From positions 80,324 to 144,323 of the forward strand of contig VSDK01021957.1 of NCBI GenBank assembly GCA_009767595.1: a stretch of DNA of 64,000 nt. Direction: 5' to 3'. The position numbers and the translations under genes were made by a program. This document shows, in pieces, positions 20,347-33,797 of this stretch (positions within the stretch are counted from its first letter, which is position 1; every line of letters starts with the position of its first letter). Below the pieces are notes generated by a model. That model ran no database searches, was not told where the DNA came from, and was given only the letters and a program-made list of their open reading frames with translations. Source of the stretch: Symbiodinium kawagutii (taxonomy: Eukaryota > Sar > Dinophyceae > Suessiales > Symbiodiniaceae).

Positions 20347-20480
20347 GTGCGTGCCCGCAGTGTTTCGATGCTTGTGCAGCACCTTTTGGTGCCCTGCCGT
20401 ACCTTTCGGTAACGTGCATGCCTGCAGTGTTTCGAGCCTGTGCAGTACCTTTTGGCGGCCTGCCGTACCTTAGGGCGCCA
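20347..20480. repeat. Tandem duplication, period about 67 bp
   Basis: Two copies containing gtgcgtgcccgcagtgtttc (about 20,347) and cgtgcatgcctgcagtgttt (about 20,414), each followed by a pyrimidine/GC stretch with cctgccgtacctt. Related words gtgcgtgcccgcaaggt and gtgcgtgcccacagtg occur at about 20,061 and 20,206, so this is the end of a larger diverged array. Confidence 0.7.
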
Positions 20481-20868
20481 ACCTAGCAGCAAAAACAGCG
20501 ATACTATTTATGAAATGTTGGGTATGTGATATATGCAACAATTACCATTGATATTTTATCCATGATGGTTTGGGCTCAAGGCTGCGATTTATGAATGTCG
20601 CACCGATCCTTTGACACATTCTATTGCTGGGACCAGAGTTTTTTGCCAGCCACCCCGAAATGAGTGCGACATTTTCAGTGTTTAGAGGATGCTCGCCAAC
20701 CCAACTGGATTGCATGCTGAACGAACAACATCAAATTGATACATTGGAGGACAAGCTACTGTGCTTATTTTCATGTGTGCAGTTGAAAATTGCAGCACCA
20801 GTTTGACATCACCAACGATGTGTTGGTTGTGCTGGCTGAAATGACAGTAGTTGTGTTGCAACTTGCAG

Positions 20869-21076
20869 GTTCAATTTGGCCAAGCATATCTGGAAACAGA
20901 TTTGCCAAGATCCCGAGCAGGTGCCTCTGCGACTCTGTGAAACCACAGGATGGGCACCCCCAATGTTGGCATTTCTGAACCACGACCCAATTTGGAAAGA
21001 AAGCTTCGGTCTGTTGCAAGAACTGGGTCACGGATGGTCTTGGTGGCACGTTGTCGTTCTTATGTCCACCTACCTG
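20869..21076 (+). CDS. Isolated 208-nt exon, unknown protein
   Basis: Starts after acttgcag (AG 20,867-20,868) and ends at ctg followed by a gt donor (21,077). It is open for 69 codons, translating as FNLAKHIWKQICQDPEQVPL and then a Trp-rich part (ETTGWAPPMLAFLNHDPIWK, ELGHGWSWWHVVVLMSTYL). Codon choice and amino acid mix look coding. No family recognised, and no neighbouring exon could be tied to it. Confidence 0.55.
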
Positions 21077-21980
21077 GTCTGATCACACCAGTGATGCTCG
21101 GGGGTGGTTGAAACGGCAGCTGACCCACGGTTGAGAAGATGGGCCTTGAACTTGCCCCCATGAATCAATTCCCGCAAGGATTTGGAATAGACTAATCTGT
21201 GGTGCAGAATGTATCGGGTTGTGCAAGTTGTATCTACCTATTGGGCTCCCAAGCACCCGAAATTCATCGAATCTAACAGCAAACTCTCGCCGCTTTGGGG
21301 ACCCGGGCTGATTGTTCTGCTTCTGTAGCACGCTGGGATCACAGATGCTGGTACAGGAAGACATGTCTTTGGACGAGCCGCAGCCTCAGCTTTGTTTCTT
21401 TACACAACTGTGGTCAGAATAATAGCACCGATAATGGTTAATAGTGCTTAATGTGGCTAATAGCTGTACAATATAGCTATAGTACTAGTGGTTAATAGCT
21501 TATGGCTATGATATCGCTATGAAACTATCAAGCATCAGCATTGACAATCTCAGAACACGTGGACGCCCAAAATCCCTCGGTGGCTGCAGCATGTTGCTAA
21601 GCTAACTCTTTAACTCCTGAAGAGTTGGGACCCAACCCACAGAGCCCTACTGCGGCACTGCCACCGAGGTTTTACATGCGGATGTGTGGCAATGAGGCAA
21701 CTGCTGACCGGAAGTTTGCTGGCACAATTGCCCACTCTTGTTGAACTGAAATCAGCATGCTGCAACGTGGTAGACCTCATGTCCTCATTCCTGGAGTCTA
21801 TTGATTCATGCCCCCCCCCGATTTTTGAATCTAGAATCTACGTAGATCCATTATATACTCAGTTTCATGCCTGGCATACAAATACCATTGACAATCATTG
21901 ACATGTCATGTCGACCTTCCTTCATTTCTGCCATACAACTTGTAGGCTGTCACAACTGTTTGGTGCTACACCCACGTCAG

Positions 21981-22082
21981 GTGGAGCCATCCACTGGGGA
22001 GGTGCTGGTCGATTTGCTGCGGCCGGAGTTCTATAAAGACACGGATCAGGCGGGACTGGACACGGGTCATGATGCTGCTGAG
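21981..22082 (+). CDS. 102-nt exon (34 codons), unknown protein
   Basis: Bounded by cgtcag (AG 21,979-21,980) and a gt donor (22,083). It holds exactly 34 codons with strong G/C third-position bias (EPSTGEVLVDLLRPEFYKDT and on). A possible terminal exon on the same strand follows at 22,340-22,487, ending RSSKAEDETMSP and a stop, so these may be the last two exons of one gene. The protein is not recognised. Confidence 0.5.
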
Positions 22083-22487
22083 GTTGGGATTATGATGGAT
22101 TATGTTCTTGTGAGGGACATGACTGACATCACAATCATTTACAATCCAATGATATCCAATGCATAGCATTGACATGCATTGACCAAGCACTGCAGTTGGG
22201 TTGAGGATGTGACCAAGATTGTTGGTTCCAAAACCAACAATAGCAAGCCAGCCTTAACTATTTCACTCGAGGAGAATCGTGGTGCCTGCAGATTGCTGAT
22301 TTCTTTGCCAGAACCAACAATTTGTCACGTATATTTGCACCCTTTTTGGACAAGCCCATATGAGACAAGAAAGAACACTGCTGGACTCTCCTCTTTTCGT
22401 CAAGATCGCAGGCGACGGGTGCCAGGATATCTCCGCAGGACTTTGCGCAGATCGTCCAAAGCTGAGGACGAAACTATGTCGCCATGA

Positions 22488-24412
22488 TAATAAGGTCTTT
22501 TTATAAGGATTTTACAGGGTTTTGGGGAGATTTTTATCGAGATCTTAATGGGTTTTTTGTACGGAGTTCATAAGGAATTCAAAGGATTTAGTATGTGTTG
22601 CTAGCAATGGTTGATAATAGGGATTGTCTACTAGGGATAATGATTCATAAAAGGGATGATAATGAGGTGAATAATAGTGGTCAAGCCGTAGGGATGATAA
22701 GCATCATAGACGAGAATAATGGCTGCGCACGCTTGGTCCCTGCCCTTCCCCTGCAGCAGGACGATAATAATGGCTAATAATGGTGAAGAATCGGGGTCAT
22801 GACCATGGTTATAGAATTTGTTTAGGGTTTTATAGAATTTGTAACTAGTGTTAAGCATCAGTACTGCTTAAGAATAGGGATTAGAACCAACAAATAATGG
22901 TAAAACAACTGCTCACTGGGTTGGTTGATGGGACAATCTACAGGAAACCCGGCTGTTTTTACCACCAACTATAGGGGCTTCCTGGACATATTCCCCGTTC
23001 CCATCAACCAGTTCTGGGAATACCGCTCATGATGAAAAATCGGCGATGGTCAATCACTGGTTGATTACTGGTCAATTGATGGCGCATTGATGGTTAATTG
23101 CTTTGCAGGAAGCCAAAAAGTAGCCTTGAACATGGGCAGTTCACATGACGTGGCTTCGTAGTGCTGACATCAAGCAGGTGCACTTTTGCGCGAAATTGCA
23201 GCTCATGAAAGTTGGGATTTAAGTCCACAAACCATTGCCTTCAGTTTACATGTTAGTTTGGGGAAAACCTGGCATGTCCATGTCGTTGAAATGATCACTA
23301 CTCCTTTCCCAGTTGATTAGCCAACAAGCACTGGCCATCAGTTACTTCCATCATGAGAAGTGATCCATCATTGACGATCAAATGACAAGCCAGCTTCCAG
23401 GGCTCTTGGTGCTGCTGGTGATCTTCCAACGATTAGTCAAAAAGTCGCAAATCCAAGGATTCCAATGTGGTGGAACCTTTGAGCTGGAACAGCAGTGCAA
23501 GCCATCCAACCTCTCCAATCCATCCAACCCCTTCATCCCTCCAATCCCTCCAATCCCTAGACCATCCCTAGACCATCCCGAGACCCTGGTTCTCCCTGAT
23601 TCATCAGCTGGCCGAGGTTGATGATCTTCCAGGTTCCGTTCTGTCCTGGCTACAGCAGGAGCTGATTCCAAGGCGAGCTGACCAGCCACTCAAAATAGCC
23701 CGGAGAACTCGTTTCTGCGCTTTGCAGATGTGAATCGGAGATGGTTTTTGATGATTGGCAGATGGGTTGCAAACAAGAAATGGTTCTTGATGGTTTGTGG
23801 CTTTGACTCTGCATGTTGCAAAGAAGACAAGTTCACTGGAGCAACAATGGGGATGCGACCAAGATAAAGAGAAGAGCAGCAGTGAAAGGGGTGTAAAGAA
23901 TGATGGTAATTCCGGGCAACTCCGAGGGGCTGCCATCAAAGAAAATGAGCGGGCAACGACTGCTGAGTGCAAATTACGTCAAATTACGCTATAGAGAGAT
24001 GTTCTTTTTGAATGACTACTGTATGGGAATCATCGCTTGTTGTAGGTGGTAGTGTGAATTCTCTCTATGGTTGGAGAAACGTTGGATTTATGTTGAGGAG
24101 TGATTTATTTGCTATGTGAAATACAAGGTGAATAGCTCATCCGGGATCGAGGGACGACAAAGATGATTTGTTTTGAAGGTGTTTTGCTGCAATGGAGAGC
24201 GCACTGTAAATTCTCACTCACCTTCAGGAGGAGCCGATGAATCAGGTAGTCGAACAAATCGCCAGTTGCAAAGAGTGGAAGGACAGACGGAGGCATCAAA
24301 ACGGGAATATATGAAACCAGGTTTTCCATGTGAATGATGTGATGCCTGATGCGCTCATCAGAATCAAACCACGAGAAACGAAAGTTTGGCCCAAGGACGA
24401 TCAGCTGCAGTC
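22488..24412. other. Non-coding stretch upstream of the FKBP gene
   Basis: AT-rich low-complexity sequence (gataatggt words, 22,560-23,100), then a stretch with ccaatccctccaatccctag repeats near 23,515-23,580. Frames on both strands at 23,378-23,690 reflect those repeats. No promoter motif can be named; dinoflagellate promoters lack a reliable TATA box. Confidence 0.5.
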
Positions 24413-25104
24413 ATGTTGAATCTGATGGCGCTGAGATTTCTGTTGGGTTTGCTTGTGATTTCCCCAGCCTTTGGCACGGAAGAGAAGGGCCTTGAATTCC
24501 TGAAGCAGAAGGAGGCTGAAGAGGGTGTAGTGAAACTGCCTTCTGGTTTGCTCTACAAGGTGCTCAAGAAAGGTGCCCCAGCGACATTAAGCTGCTGGAT
24601 GTTGTGACCAAATTAGGTTCCATAATTGATCCTCGAAATCACCTTGTTCCCTGTGATCATTTGGGGATAGTTGGGGTGCCCATTAATTGATGGCAAAGAA
24701 ACATAGTGTAGGAAATCGCTAGTGGTCACCTTTTTTGTACTGCAAGGCATACACCGGTTTGTTGAGCTCGCTGAAACTCCCCAGGTGACGGGAAACATCA
24801 TCCGACCTCGGATTCCCCTTGCGAGTGTCACTACAAAGGCACCTTGATCGACGGTTCGGAGTTCGATTCCTCCTACCGCCGAAACTCTCCCACCACCTTC
24901 AAACCCAATCAGGTCATCAAGGGCTGGACAGAGGCCTTGCAGTTGATGGTGGAAGGTGATCATTGGGAAATCTATTTGCCCAGCGATTTGGCTTATGGCA
25001 AGAGGGGTGCCGGTGCCAAGATCCCACCCGACGCGGCTTTGGTGTTTACCTTGGAGCTTTTGAAGATTAAGGGCAAAAAAGTGGATGCCAAGACTGAGTT
25101 ATAA
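24413..25104 (+). CDS. FKBP-type peptidyl-prolyl cis-trans isomerase, secreted/ER-lumen form (two exons)
   Basis: Exon 1 is 24,413-24,572 and exon 2 is 24,785-25,104; the spliced frame is 159 residues. The intron (gtgccc...ccccag) is flanked by AGGTG at both ends, so the exact border can slide. Residues 1-21 form a signal peptide (hydrophobic LRFLLGLLVISPAFG). The FKBP domain is complete: CHYKGTLIDGSEFDSSY, QVIKGWTEAL, YLPSDLAYGKRGAGAKIP and VFTLELL keep the Tyr, Phe-Asp, Val-Ile, Trp, Tyr and Phe residues that line the FK506/proline pocket. The C-terminus is KTEL, a KDEL-type ER retrieval signal. It should catalyse X-Pro isomerisation during folding in the secretory pathway. The closest known forms are the FkpA/MIP and FKBP13 type. 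The chosen ATG gives the signal peptide. Confidence 0.93.
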
Positions 25105-27962
25105 GTGGCGCCACTAGGGCTGCCAATTTGGGATAACAGCTTTGAAGCCATGTGGCTGTGTAGCATATCGGGGTTCCAACGATTTTGAGCCATGGCCAAA
25201 AGTCACCAAAAAGGTTCAAAAGATGTGTGACAATGTTCACAGTCGAAACGAGAATAGAAGATTACTGCGGATTAGCTTGCAAAAATGTGCGAAAACCTGC
25301 CGGGTTGCATGAAAGCCGAGTGGCACTTTGCATGGAGCTAAGGGATATGTGGACGCAGGAACCTTCATATCGATCGACCACTGTTCATGATAGATACATA
25401 CATACGCACATACTTGATTTTTCATCAAGGCAGACCGTCTATCAAGGGGATTATATATTCAAATCCTGGTTTTGCATGTGCGAGTGGGGAATGGTATGGC
25501 CTTTATGGGTCTCCAAAGATGTTAGAAACAGTGCACTTCCCCCTTTTGATCCTGGAAACACCTATACAACAAAACACATGCAAAGTAAAACAAAAGCCTC
25601 CAACACATCGGTGTTTGAGGTGTTCTTTATGATTGGGAAAACAAAATTTTGTAGGTGGTGTAATTCAGGGTTTCCATTGAGTCAAGAAGTGAAAGTGAGA
25701 CATGTGCACCGGTTCAATTGGCCATGTATCAGAGCCCTGCCATGTGGTTTCATGGGAATGGAACGACTTCGGATCTCATCACAGCCCCAGCTATTCGATG
25801 GAAATTGAGTTGCTCAACACTTGGCTCAATGTAAAGCAACCATAAGCAACCATGGTTAATAAAGTGATACACTGAAACAAACCTTGCTTCACGACCCTGT
25901 TGGTTGTCACTGTAGTCCCTTGTTGCTGATACCATGGCCATGACGTGGCTATCCATAGCTTACCATCGCGTCGGCTCACAACAGGTTGGAGTCTGTCGAG
26001 CCGGGAGAAGCTCCGTTCCAAAAGGAGCTCATGAAGGCGCCACGGTGACAATGGTGAGTAGTACTAGTTAGTAGTGGTTGATGATAATGGTTAATGATGA
26101 TAGTTAATGATGATGGTTGATGATGATGGTTGATGATGATGGTTGATGATAATGGTTGATAATAATGGTAAATGATAATGGTTGATGATAATGGTTGATG
26201 ATAATAGTTAGTAGTGACAATGGTTAGTGGTGGTTGATGATAAGGGTTGATGGTTCGTTAGGCATACTTAGGCACTGGTGAGTATGAGTTGCTGGTTATG
26301 TTGATGTCACTCAGGCATACTGAAGCACTATGGTTGATGGCAATGGTTGATGCAAATGCTCACTATCATAGATGATGATGGTTGAATATGGTACTTCGGC
26401 AACTGCGCAATGGGAATCAACATTCGCATACAGTACATTAAACAGGCAAGCGATTGATGGTTTGCATTTAGTAGCATTGATTATTAACAATATTGACTAA
26501 TTATGCAATTTCAAACCTCCACTGGCGGTCGATTATAAACAATATGACCCAGAAACAAGAATGGACCGTCTTTGCTATGATCTGGTGCTGGATTATTATT
26601 ATTGCTATGGATCTTCATAAACGTTGATGCTTTGGCTTATCATCTTTGACGACCAGTAATGATTTTGTTCATGACGATAGCGGCTCACAGTAACTGACAG
26701 TTTCTATGGGGACAACAGTTTGTTCCAGTGGTGGTGAGTAGACTCTGCCTCTGCTGCTAACTAGGGGCCGGGCATCAGAAGGATGGTTTTTGCACAACCT
26801 GCCTCTTGCACATTTCCCCCTTTTGCCAGGTCAGGGTCTCCAGATTTATCGATGGACTCTATGCAGGGAGTGTCAAGCAGCATTTGGATTGCCGTTCTTT
26901 AATTTTTCAGTGTTCAATTGGCTGGTTTCTCAGGTTCTGGGACGCCAAACCTTTGGCTTCCACATTAAAATGATCATTTGTGGGTGGGGCGATTTTGTTG
27001 GTAATATAAGAGGACTCCAAAATGTCACGCAACATGTAAAGCAAATCTACCTGGTGCCAGGGGTTCACTGGGGTTCACGCTTCACCAATCAGCTGCACCG
27101 GAGGCAATCGTCGACTCGGATCTACTGCCACATGATACCTTCCTGGTGGGCCTGGCTTGGCCTGGCTGTTTGGATGTCCGAGCTATCCGGGGCTGTCCAG
27201 TCCATGCATATCCATGTTGTGTACCGTGCCCCATTGATCTCAGGCGACCTACTTGAGAATTGAAATGAGTCGAATGATGACTTGGGGGTACACACTTCTT
27301 GCGGGAGAAACCCTTACAACATCTTACAAGTCACAAGAATTGCTATTGCATAGATTGTCTACACATGATATAGATTGTCTTTGGTGTTCTCCTTCAAACC
27401 GTTGCACGTCGCACGCACATGCATTATACATGTGACATTGGTTGTTGGCTGTTGCCGAAACACTTGCGGCCTTGGTTTATCCTCATGTGCAGATTTTCAC
27501 ATGCATATCTATATCCAACACAGATGTGTGCAGATGCATGAAGTGCATTTATTCCCCTGTCAAGCACCCAAGAACCTTGGCTAAGTGGATAAGCCATTCA
27601 TTTGCTCTCCCCTGTCCAGTGTTTACGCTTGGAGCGAAGGGGTTACTGCATATACATTGTGGGACTTCACTATTCTTAACGATGTTCAGCAGCAGGACTA
27701 ACCATGAGTTACCGTGGCTCCTCCAATGAGAATAGTTATCAGCTGTTGTCACTATGACTATCACTGCAAATTACTCACCATTCTGAGCCATCACTACATA
27801 TGATATCAGTATCAAACGCCTATATAGCATTCTTGTCAATTGTTAGCAATATTACTGTTGTTATTAATATGATGCTTATACTATTGATGTATATATTATC
27901 ATATTACTATCATCATGCTTAACTAGTACTAATCATCAGCTGCGTCCATTCTTCATTCATAG
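25105..27962. other. Non-coding stretch after FKBP; 12-bp repeat array
   Basis: A 207-codon frame at 25,185-25,808 lacks coding bias and an ATG at its start, so it is probably chance. A degenerate array of ttgatgataatgg units covers about 26,060-26,250. A 157-codon frame at 26,790-27,263 also starts without ATG and is not recognised. The remainder is AT-rich. Confidence 0.45.
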
Positions 27963-28088
27963 CTGGCCGATCGAAACGCTCCAACTTGGGCCAGTTGGCA
28001 GAAGCAGTGCAGCTGGATGAACAGCTCTTGGAACTTTTGGAGGCGCTGGCTGCGCCGGCTTCTGGGGGCACCGCTGGTGTAGCAACCG
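27963..28088 (+). CDS. Isolated exon, Leu/Ala-rich helical segment, unknown protein
   Basis: An AG at 27,961-27,962 is followed by a 126-nt open stretch translating as GRSKRSNLGQLAEAVQLDEQ and then LLELLEALAAPASGG, ending at a gt donor (28,089). High G/C in third positions against an AT-rich background. An amphipathic helix is likely. Function unknown. Confidence 0.5.
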
Positions 28089-30162
28089 GTGAAAACCAGC
28101 CATCGCTGAGTCATGGCTGGGATTATGCTTCAAGAACCCACCAATTTGACCATAAATAGCTGGTTAATAGCTGGTTGATGTTAAGCATGATAATTCTCGA
28201 TCCACGACTTACAAGCAGGCTTCACTGATCTTAACTGTTATTTTACCAGTCGGACTCATGCTCCTGAGGATTGGCAACTAAAGGGATGAGCCGCTGAAAG
28301 TTCTAGCTTCGCACAAGAAATCACTGCATGTCAAGATGAGTATGTCAAGCTCAGTGAATGAGGCGCAACGCATTGTTTTCATATTTGTATCGAGCATGAT
28401 GTGTGATCAAAGATAGTAAAGCGCATATTCTAGAGATTACCAGTTGGTCAGAAGTAGGTCGAGATCACCAGTGATAGAGTTGTTGGTGTGTCCTTTGTTA
28501 GTCAATTGTGATGATCTATTTGTCTATCGATCTACTTATCTACCTATCTATCTATATTTGGTTTTTGGTCAGTACCCTGTACCCGTGGGTTTACATCCCT
28601 TTTTTGGATGGTTGGGACGTGACCTAGACTGACCTAGAGCCGCATGCATATATATATATATATTTACATATATATATATATAGATATATTATTTGTTTTT
28701 TATGTTATATAGATATAAATATAAATAGACATAACCCAGGGACGGTCGATGCTTCTCAGCCCACAAAAAAATGCGGTTGTACTCCGCGGGTGCCCCCAGT
28801 CACTGCTGATTGCGCAATGGATTCTGACGGACGATGCGGATGCTGTAACCCCTAGCAAGCTATATTTGAGCAATCCATTCTGGCAACAAATGAAAGCACT
28901 GCTCTCTTGACATCGGCGAAGATCTATATATTTGATCGACCATCGAAATCTACGACACTCATGTCAACAAGCCATGATGATTGCATGTTTAGATTCATTA
29001 TAACACTTGGATACAAGTTGGAACCAATATCACCTATCTATATCACCAATATCACCTATTTGGATACAAGTTCGATCATTTATATTGAGATTCCTCCTCT
29101 GAGTCACCACTTCAGTGACCAAATCGGACTCCGGTGTCGCCAGGCCTTGTCCAAAGGGCCCAAGGTCACACTGCAGCTGCGTTTAACAACCAAGGGATGA
29201 GTTGACACCAGCAGTCTTCTGCTTCAAACAAAAGGCAATAAGGCTTCAGTAAGGTTTTATAAGCAATGGCAATAAATAACACCAAAAAGATCCACAAGGC
29301 AAGCAAATAGGTTTATCCAATAAGATCCAATAAGTAGGTGGCTGGCAACAGTAGGTTGCTCCAATAACTTCAGGCAATACTAGTAACATCAATAGGATTC
29401 AATAAGGCAGTTTCTGTTGCCAGTGGGGTCAACCCATGCCAGCAAATGTTTCAAGTTTTACCCAGCAATTTCTTTTGGGATTCATGGTTTTGAGCAACGA
29501 ATACTGGCTTAGGCAGTGAAGCTATGGGGTTCCGACCAGCCAAATGTCAGAAGTTGGCCCAGCACTTGACGCAGAAAAGGACGAATCACAGGAAGGTACA
29601 GGTGTAGGACGAAGCCAAGCCGCTGAAGGTCTGAGGCACAGCACATGGATCAGGGTAACCCCACAACTGCTACATGCGACCCATGAAACATTTGGTGGGT
29701 GGTTTTACTTGTTTCAGGATTATGCCTGAGAAGGTCATCCGATTTGATAGACATCTTTGGAATTACTCTTGAGTCATTACTTAATATGTTTATACATGTT
29801 TATCAGATAAGATTCAAGATGTTTCAAATCATCTTCGAAACACTCACGATTTGAAACCACTTTGACGAACCACACGATGAAGATATTGGTTGAAACACCA
29901 ACCAAACAAGCACACCTTGGCTTTCTACGCTCCCTTAGCTGCCGATAGGAAGCACCCCCCGCAGCTATTGCGGAGGAAGCCGGGCGCTCAGGGCAAATGC
30001 CTGGAAATTGAGTGTGATGACCCATGATCCTCCATGAATTCAGGGTTAGTATATTACACTTCACCGATCGTTCATGCTTAGGGGACAAGCGGCGATGATA
30101 GTGGTATGCCAACTGCATGATCATACAGACAAAAGGTCATCCACCTGGTGAATAGGGTTTAC

Positions 30163-30213
<51 letters not shown>

Positions 30214-32955
30214 TTATTTTGGGAGGTCACGGACCTCAAGCACTATGCAAATACTACCCGTGACCTGCGCCATTTTGGTGGGACCCAGGCACCATACATA
30301 TTGTGCTTAGGGTGCAGGAAGCCCCTGGTGCTTTTTTTTCCAAGACCGTTCGTCGGATATTTCAAGAGATGCAGTTCCAGGCCTACGCACCAGTATGGTT
30401 AGAGTTGAGTCCCACAGTTAGCCTGTTGTGCTGGTAGATATGGTGAATCGGTATCGTTATCATCATTTTGTCCGAACATCAAGAACCCCTTGTGCAAGCC
30501 CTTGTACTTGTGTGTTTGTTTGCTTCTACTCGGCGAACGCATAGGGTGAGTGCTCTCCTCATGTCCCATTGTTGACTTGAGTCGCCACACTGAGGACGAA
30601 TCAAAGCCAGAAACTGAGAGATGACCCGAGATGAGCAGAGATGACCAGAGATGACCAGAGATGACCAGAGATGACAACAGACAATCCAGGAACTCCCAAC
30701 CATTGATCCATCGATTCCTTGGACTCGCCATCGCTCCAAGAATCACCAGCATCCTCGTGGATCTCAGCTCCGCACGGGTGAAATTGCCGGTATTCATCAG
30801 CTTTCGATATGTATAGTGCAATGCATAGGTACAATGGATGATGAAATTGTATGAACATGTCTTGTTGTGGTGGTTTCTATGACAACCTGGTATACATCAT
30901 GTGTATAATGACTAAATATATATATATATATATGTGTATTTATTTAATCACGTATGTAACAATGAATGTGATAATTGTGTTACATGTGTATTTGCTATAT
31001 GTACATGTAACATACATATCGTGTGAAGGTTGATAGGTGGATGCTAATACTTATGTATGCACATCTGTATGTTGTCTATTTACTACCAACTATTTGTGCA
31101 GATGTCTATTTTTTGTCCGTTCCAAAAGATCCTACAAGGCTGTTGCGGTAGATAAATTGCCAATGGTAGCACTGGTCTCTCAGTTTAGGTCACGCCTTTA
31201 CCCACTATTGAGATACAGCTTTGGTTCAGCATTGTTCTATTTTCTGTGTACTCATCTCAGCCAGTTTATGCTAGGACAGTTTGAAGCACATAAGATGTGG
31301 GTTTAGTGATTTCCTGGCTAGATACAGTGTCTGGGTACCTTCCTTGTAGAAAATTCCGCAGTTGCGCAACCTTCGCAGACTTTGGGGAAACTCTGGCAGG
31401 TCCGGTCGGATAATTCACCATTTGGGAACCCCAAGTCCACTAAGAAAGTTGATTTTTGGGGGTTGAATCATGATGGATATAGGATTCTCAACAGTAAATC
31501 CATGTAAATCCGATCATTTCAGTGTGTTCCATCATTTTTGCATTTTTGTAAGACAGCTGGAGGTTCTGAATGTTTCCGTCCAGTCCAGAATTTGGAAGAT
31601 TTTGGAACGAAGGATGTTCCAGATTCCATGGCAGGGGTCTTCATATTTGTCCCAAACAATCCTAAACCCCTCGGAGAAATCTCTGGATGGGACTGAGGCC
31701 AGCTGACTGAGCCAGCTGCGTTTCACAGCAACACCGCGAAGCACGGACAGCAGCTGGGTTTTCAAGACATCAATTGGTTTTCCAACCTGGTCCATTGCCA
31801 ACCGTCATCCATTAGCACACTGATACCTTGGTTTTTGCTTTGTTGATACTTCAAGCGTCCTTGGTTTGCTCAGTCCTAACGATGGAAGAAGTGCTACATA
31901 CCCTGGGATGGGTGAAACTCTAGAACATTCATCCAATGACTTAAGAGCTCTTTCATCAAAAGTACAAAATGACATCGACATCAAAATCATGCATCGTAAC
32001 CACCAGCAAGTGTTTCACAGGTGTGGAGCACTGCAGAGGCTAGAACTGTAGGCCTTCGCAGTGCCTGTGTCAGCAAAGTGGAAAAGCAGCAATGGCCTAG
32101 CGCATTTGCGTGTCAAGAAAACATACTGTAACTCAGGGGAGAGTCGATGATCTTCAACATGATTTGCTTTCCTTCCATGTTGGTAAGTCACGTCACAATG
32201 ACCCCGCGCTGCAGCCGTTTGAAAACTCAAACAACGGCGCTCTCTCTATGCTTTAAGTCTTTTGTGTCACCACCATAGGCGGCCTGACACATCATCAACC
32301 TCCATGAGGAATGTCAACAGGCCTGGGTGCACTGACAAAGATGTCATCCTTTCAGTATGAAACCACTTGAAGTCCAAGAGGCGTTCAGTGCTTTGTGGCA
32401 GCCAAGATGATGGCTGTTGATGCATGTTCCTTATTGATTTTTATTGTTTATCAACCATATCACTGGGATCACAAGTTAAGTTGAAATGACTTGGAAGATA
32501 TTCCAACGGTGGCTATGCACGTGTGTTCGATCAGAGTGATGATTTTTAAGGGCTTGTTCATGGGATGGATGGTTTCTCCATTTCACTTGATGACTTTTAG
32601 AGTCAGAAAGGCAACCATCCACAAGTTCAGCTTTCCGGGTTGCCACATTAAGTTGTAGATGGAGTTCTGGTTTTGGTTCTACAACTACTGAAATACACGA
32701 GTTGTCACATTGAGTCGTCACTAAGATTCTGTATTCCACGGATTCCATCAGCTGTTCTGATTCTCCACACAGAAGTCCGGGTCAGATATGTCGGTGGCTG
32801 CACTGTGAGACGCAGGATGCACTGGAAGGTGCTCCTACTCGCCTTCCAATTTGCATGCGCTGATGACTTGTGTGACAGTCAGGGACCTCAGGGACCTCAG
32901 GGAACCTATCAGCCACAGAAACCATGTTGTGCAGGAAAGTTTTCCAGCATATTCC
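28089..32955. other. Largely non-coding stretch with microsatellites
   Basis: Contains AT dinucleotide runs (28,644-28,690 and 30,916-30,933), a (CAT)n run at 30,160-30,212, six copies of an 11-bp gatgaccagag unit at about 30,617-30,675, and one candidate exon (29,544-29,654). A short frame at 31,100-31,180 (VRSKRSYKAVAVDKLPMVAL) may be coding but has no clear borders. Confidence 0.45.
29544..29654 (+). CDS. Candidate exon starting at ATG, unknown protein
   Basis: ATG 29,544 opens 37 codons (MSEVGPALDAEKDESQEGTG, then VGRSQAAEGLRHSTWIR) that run into a gtaacc donor at 29,655. The composition is acidic and polar, as in disordered regions. It could be a first coding exon. Supported only by bias and the donor. 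Confidence 0.35.
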
Positions 32956-32965
32956 ATGGTATTTA

Positions 32966-33797
32966 GAGTAGAGTAGAGTAGATTGGATTTGATTTGATTT
33001 GATAGATTTGATAGATTGGATTAGATTAGATTAGATGAGAGATTTGATTAGACTAGATTAGATGAGAGATTTGATTAGATTAGATTAGATGAGAGATTAG
33101 ATTCGATTCGATTCGATTAGATTAGATTAGATTAGATAGATTTGATAGATTTGATTAGATTCGATTAGATGAGAGATTTGATTAGATTCGGTTAGATTAG
33201 ATTTGATTAGATTAGATGGGATAGATTTGATAGATTAGATTAGATTAGATTTAGATGAGAGATTTGATTAGATGACAGATTAGATTAGATTCGGTTAGAT
33301 TAGATTTGATTAGATTAGATGGGATAGATTTGATAGATTGGATTAGATTAGATTAGATGAGAGATTTGATTAGACTAGATTAGATGAGAGATTTGATTAG
33401 ATTAGATTAGATGAGAGATTAGATTCGATTCGATTCGATTAGATTAGATTAGATTAGATAGATTTGATAGATTTGATTAGATTCGATTAGATGAGAGATT
33501 TGATTAGATTCGGTTAGATTAGATTTGATTAGATTAGATGGGATAGATTTGATAGATTTGATTAGATTCGATTAGATGAGAGATTTGATTAGATTCGGTT
33601 AGATTAGATTTGATTAGATTAGATGGGATAGATTTGATAGATTAGATTAGATTAGATTTAGATGAGAGATTTGATTAGATGACAGATTAGATTAGATTAG
33701 TTTAGATGACAGATTAGATAGATTAGATAGATTTAATAAATTAGATAGATTAGATTTGATTAGATTCGATTAGATTAGATAGATAGATAGATAGATG
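32966..33797. repeat. GATTA-type satellite with a 322-bp higher-order repeat
   Basis: About 830 bases built from ttaga, ttgat and gatgaga words. A long block including gatgagagattagattcgat occurs at 33,088 and again at 33,410, a 322-base higher-order period, with further partial copies after 33,480. The array ends in gata repeats and a short gtgt run (33,770-33,808). Confidence 0.9.

Noticed and set aside
25185..25808. 207-codon frame downstream of FKBP
   Set aside because: No ATG at its start, mixed codon use, no domain; likely chance in a 3' flank.
30148..30402. Poly-His protein
   Set aside because: Produced by the (CAT)n run.
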